64,000 nt of DNA. It comes from Parapedobacter tibetensis (GTDB lineage: Bacteria > Bacteroidota > Bacteroidia > Sphingobacteriales > Sphingobacteriaceae). Location of the stretch: positions 62,001 to 126,000 of the forward strand of contig NZ_JAMXBE010000005.1 in assembly GCF_024704835.1 (NCBI RefSeq), read 5' to 3'. Made by a program: the position numbers and the translations under genes. Shown in pieces: positions 61,178 to 64,000 of this stretch (positions are counted from its first letter, which is position 1; the number at the start of each line of letters is the position of its first letter). The notes under the pieces are model-generated. The model was not told the origin of the DNA, did not search any database, and saw nothing but the letters and a program-made list of their open reading frames with translations.

Positions 61178-62359
61178 TTACGCAATTTCAGCGACAAACA
61201 CACCATCACGATCCAGAGCAACCCGGTTCTTTATGATATTGGTAAGGTTAATTCTTCCGATGACATATTTGAAATCCCGTGCATAATACCGCTCAGCAAT
61301 TGAAGAGAAGCCCAGTAATTCAATCAAGTTTTCGTCGTCGTAACGGAGGTAGATGTCGATTTCCCAATCTGTACTATAGTTTAATCCACCGGCATCAATG
61401 TGTTTTTTGTACTCGTATTTGTAACCATATCGTAAAGCGGCAATATCAGACAATACAGCCGATCCGGTTGGGTGTCCACCGGCACCTTTGCCATAGAAAA
61501 ACTGCTCATCTGCAAACGCCGCTTTGACGAGAACGCCATTGTATTCATTCTCCACATTGTACAGGATGTTATCAGCCGCAACCAGCTTAGGCAATACATA
61601 GAGGATCACTGCTTTATCATTGATTTCCCGCGCGGTGGGTACCAATTTGATTTTAAAGTTTTTTTCCCTGGCAAATTGGATATCGGATGCGCCGAGTTTA
61701 TCGATTCCAATATTAAAAATATCATCAGGGGCTATGTAAAGGCCATAGGCATGCGAGGCCACGATAGCTAACTTGAACTTGGGGTCGAATCCACCTACAT
61801 CGAGCGTAGGGTCGGTTTCGGCAAACCCTAAATCCTGTGCCTGCTTCAACGCCGTGGAATATGCGAGGTTTTCGTTGAATATCTTGGAGAGAATGTAATT
61901 GGACGAACCATTGAAGATACCGCTTACTGAGTGAAGCAATTCATTGTCATAATACTCTTCTAGGTTACGGATAATGGGAATGCTTCCACACACTGCCCCT
62001 TCATATAACAAGCTGGTGCCATACTGATGTTGGATATCGACCAATTCTTCCAAATGGCTAGCAACCATCTTTTTATTGGCTGACACAACATTCTTGCCGG
62101 ATTTGAGTGCCTTTGATACAATGTCAAAGGCAGCATCCGCATCGTCTATCAATTCAACGACAGTATTGATTTCGGGATCGTCTAATATGGCATTTGGGTC
62201 TGTGGTGAATAGCTTGGCAGGTAGCGTACGTTTCTTTTCTGGATGTTTGATGACAAATCGTTTGATAGCGAGGTTGAGATTCTTGGTCTTGATGATGTCA
62301 TGTAATCCTTGCCCCACTACACCAAAACCGAAAATCCCCAAGGTAAGTTTATTGCTCAT
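61178..62359 (-). CDS. hom: Homoserine dehydrogenase
   Basis: The 393-residue enzyme reduces aspartate semialdehyde to homoserine, the branch point to methionine and threonine. It has the Rossmann motif LGIFGFGVVGQGLHDII, the cofactor-site VVSANKKMVASHL, and the catalytic-domain stretch YEGAVCGSIPIIRNLEEYYD, followed by SGIFNGSSNYILSK. The usual C-terminal ACT domain is short or absent here. It follows metX and metY in the same direction, 79 bp after metX. Confidence 0.95.
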   Translation of the reverse strand: MSNKLTLGIFGFGVVGQGLHDIIKTKNLNLAIKRFVIKHPEKKRTLPAKLFTTDPNAILDDPEINTVVELIDDADAAFDIVSKALKSGKNVVSANKKMVASHLEELVDIQHQYGTSLLYEGAVCGSIPIIRNLEEYYDNELLHSVSGIFNGSSNYILSKIFNENLAYSTALKQAQDLGFAETDPTLDVGGFDPKFKLAIVASHAYGLYIAPDDIFNIGIDKLGASDIQFAREKNFKIKLVPTAREINDKAVILYVLPKLVAADNILYNVENEYNGVLVKAAFADEQFFYGKGAGGHPTGSAVLSDIAALRYGYKYEYKKHIDAGGLNYSTDWEIDIYLRYDDENLIELLGFSSIAERYYARDFKYVIGRINLTNIIKNRVALDRDGVFVAEIA

Positions 62360-62438
62360 GTTTGTATGGTAATATAAATATATAGTGTCTTAATTTAATA
62401 GGTTTCAAAAACTCATAGACATTAACCATGCGATACGA

Positions 62439-63497
62439 TTAAACCAAATGCTCATAAAAAGTCTCATTTTCCAGTTCGCCGTTACGTTTTAAGAAGCCAG
62501 TAAGTTGTGCTGTAATCTGTTTCGTTTCGATAAGGAACCCATCATGTCCATAAAATGAATCAATTTCGACGTAGGAAGCTTCAGGGATATGGTTAGCAAG
62601 AAATTTTTGTTCCTCCGCGGGAAACAAAAGGTCTTTACTAATGCCAATGACCAGTGTTTTCGCCTTGACTCGGCGCAAGGCATCGGCTATGCTAGGTTGT
62701 CCACGGCCCACATTGTGACTATCCATTGCCTTGCTTAGAAACCAATAGCTATAGGCATTGAATCGTTTGGCTAACTTCTCCCCTTGGTAGTTTTGATAAG
62801 ACGACGCCTTGAAATCGTCCTGCTTTTCATTCGAAATTTCTAATTGGGTGGCCCCATAGATATCATATCCACGGTACGACAGCAGGGCGATGCTGCGTGC
62901 GGTTTTTAACCCTTTGGCACCACCATTGGGTTTATTCGCATAAAAGGTACGGTCGGTACTGATGGCCAGCCGTTGGCTTTCATTGAACGCGATTCCCCAG
63001 GGCGAATGTACGGCGTTGGTGGCCACCAAAATGAGCTTCTCGATGCGGTTTGGATCGGCGATGGCCCATTCCAGCGCTTGCTGCCCACCGAGGGAACCGC
63101 CAATGGCCAACCCTATTTTTTCGATGCCAAGGTGATTGGCCAACAATTCATGCGCGGCGGCCAAATCTCGGATAGAAAACTGCGGAAAAGACAGGTAATA
63201 GGGTTGACCAGTCGTTGGGTTGATGCTCAACGGATTGGTGCTTCCATAGGGCGATCCGATGATGTTGGCACAAACGATAAAATAGTCTTTGGGATTAAAC
63301 AAATCCTTTTCGCCGAACAAGCCCGGCCACCATTCGAACACATCGGAGTTGGCCGTAAGGGCATGACAAACCCATACAACATTGTCTTTACGGTCATTCA
63401 GCTCGCCATAGGTATGGTAAGAAATTTCGAGGTCCTTGATACGTTTTCCGCTCTCAAGTTTAAATGTTTTCGGATGCTTGAATGTCGATATACTCAT
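62439..63497 (-). CDS. metX: Homoserine O-acetyltransferase
   Basis: The 352-residue alpha/beta-hydrolase-fold enzyme activates homoserine with acetyl-CoA for methionine synthesis. The start of the family pattern is FKLESGKRIKDLEISYHTYG, with VWVCHALTANSDVFEWW. The nucleophile Ser lies in AIGGSLGGQQALEWA, and the late GHDGFLIE holds the catalytic His. I prefer the ATG at 63497. A start at 63530, coupled to the upstream stop as TGATG, would add 11 residues and is a fair alternative. Confidence 0.93.
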   Translation of the reverse strand: MSISTFKHPKTFKLESGKRIKDLEISYHTYGELNDRKDNVVWVCHALTANSDVFEWWPGLFGEKDLFNPKDYFIVCANIIGSPYGSTNPLSINPTTGQPYYLSFPQFSIRDLAAAHELLANHLGIEKIGLAIGGSLGGQQALEWAIADPNRIEKLILVATNAVHSPWGIAFNESQRLAISTDRTFYANKPNGGAKGLKTARSIALLSYRGYDIYGATQLEISNEKQDDFKASSYQNYQGEKLAKRFNAYSYWFLSKAMDSHNVGRGQPSIADALRRVKAKTLVIGISKDLLFPAEEQKFLANHIPEASYVEIDSFYGHDGFLIETKQITAQLTGFLKRNGELENETFYEHLV

Positions 63498-63529
63498 TGT
63501 TTGTTGAATAGTTTGGCGGAGCATTGGCA

Positions 63530-64000
<471 letters not shown>

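Overview
The window reads as a stretch of a Bacteroidota chromosome, most likely from the Sphingobacteriaceae (Parapedobacter or Pedobacter-like; this is inference). The grounds are repeated -7 boxes of the form TAnnTTTG, few Shine-Dalgarno sequences, TonB-dependent receptors (one with a CarboxypepD_reg-like N-terminus), Bacteroidota-type lipoproteins, a 463-residue arginine decarboxylase, and the protein families present. GC looks moderate, but I did not compute it. There is no phage, plasmid backbone, rRNA or tRNA gene. The one large RNA gene is RNase P RNA (rnpB, 58979-59369).

Layout. 0-1.5 kb: the end of a sensor kinase, a tandem array of palindromic 77-79 bp units, and aquaporin aqpZ. 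1.5-9.4 kb: a truncated ECF sigma gene, a Tat-exported phospholipase C, a TonB receptor divergent from a MocR-type regulator with a perfect 18-bp palindrome between them, a collagen-like lipoprotein and an S1/P1-like zinc enzyme. 9.7-17.3 kb: a glycosyltransferase/beta-glucosidase pair, a DedA protein, a metallophosphatase, an Fsr-like MFS pump, an FKBP remnant translationally coupled to an aldo/keto reductase, and a secreted sugar isomerase. 17.4-30.2 kb: housekeeping genes (kdsB, deoxynucleoside kinase, trpS, fatty acid desaturase, mazG, a hybrid kinase, clpB, a LOG-family hydrolase, recR, an SDR) interrupted by a GxxExxY cassette. 30.3-38.8 kb: an MFS transporter, a UshA-like activity split into two genes, an Lrp/EamA pair with a two-site operator, RND pump debris, and a Crp/Fnr regulator beside a perfect FNR-type box and a TonB receptor. 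39-52 kb: an AI-2E family transporter, rnr, an exonuclease and pbpC, an AT-rich island, a Fur-family regulator, transaldolase, an MFS transporter, and an ArsR/SRPBCC/SRPBCC/DinB operon. 52-64 kb: arginine decarboxylase divergent from argS, two oxidoreductases, rnpB, an NtrC-like regulator, and a metY-metX-hom cluster.

Most notable signals. (1) The GxxExxY gene (PD-(D/E)XK-like fold) is bounded by inverted ends carrying TTTGCG repeats. A gene-less copy of the same ends lies 3.6 kb away and supplies the C-terminus of a phosphatase gene, which suggests a small mobile family with a MITE-like derivative. (2) The palindromic array before aqpZ shows compensatory base-pair changes between units. (3) A 12-codon leader ORF ending in Arg-Arg-stop precedes arginine decarboxylase. 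(4) Several operator and regulator pairs can be read directly (Crp/Fnr, Lrp, MocR, ArsR). (5) The rnpB promoter calibrates the distance from the -7 box to the transcription start, and by that measure the Fur-family gene, and probably recR, are leaderless.
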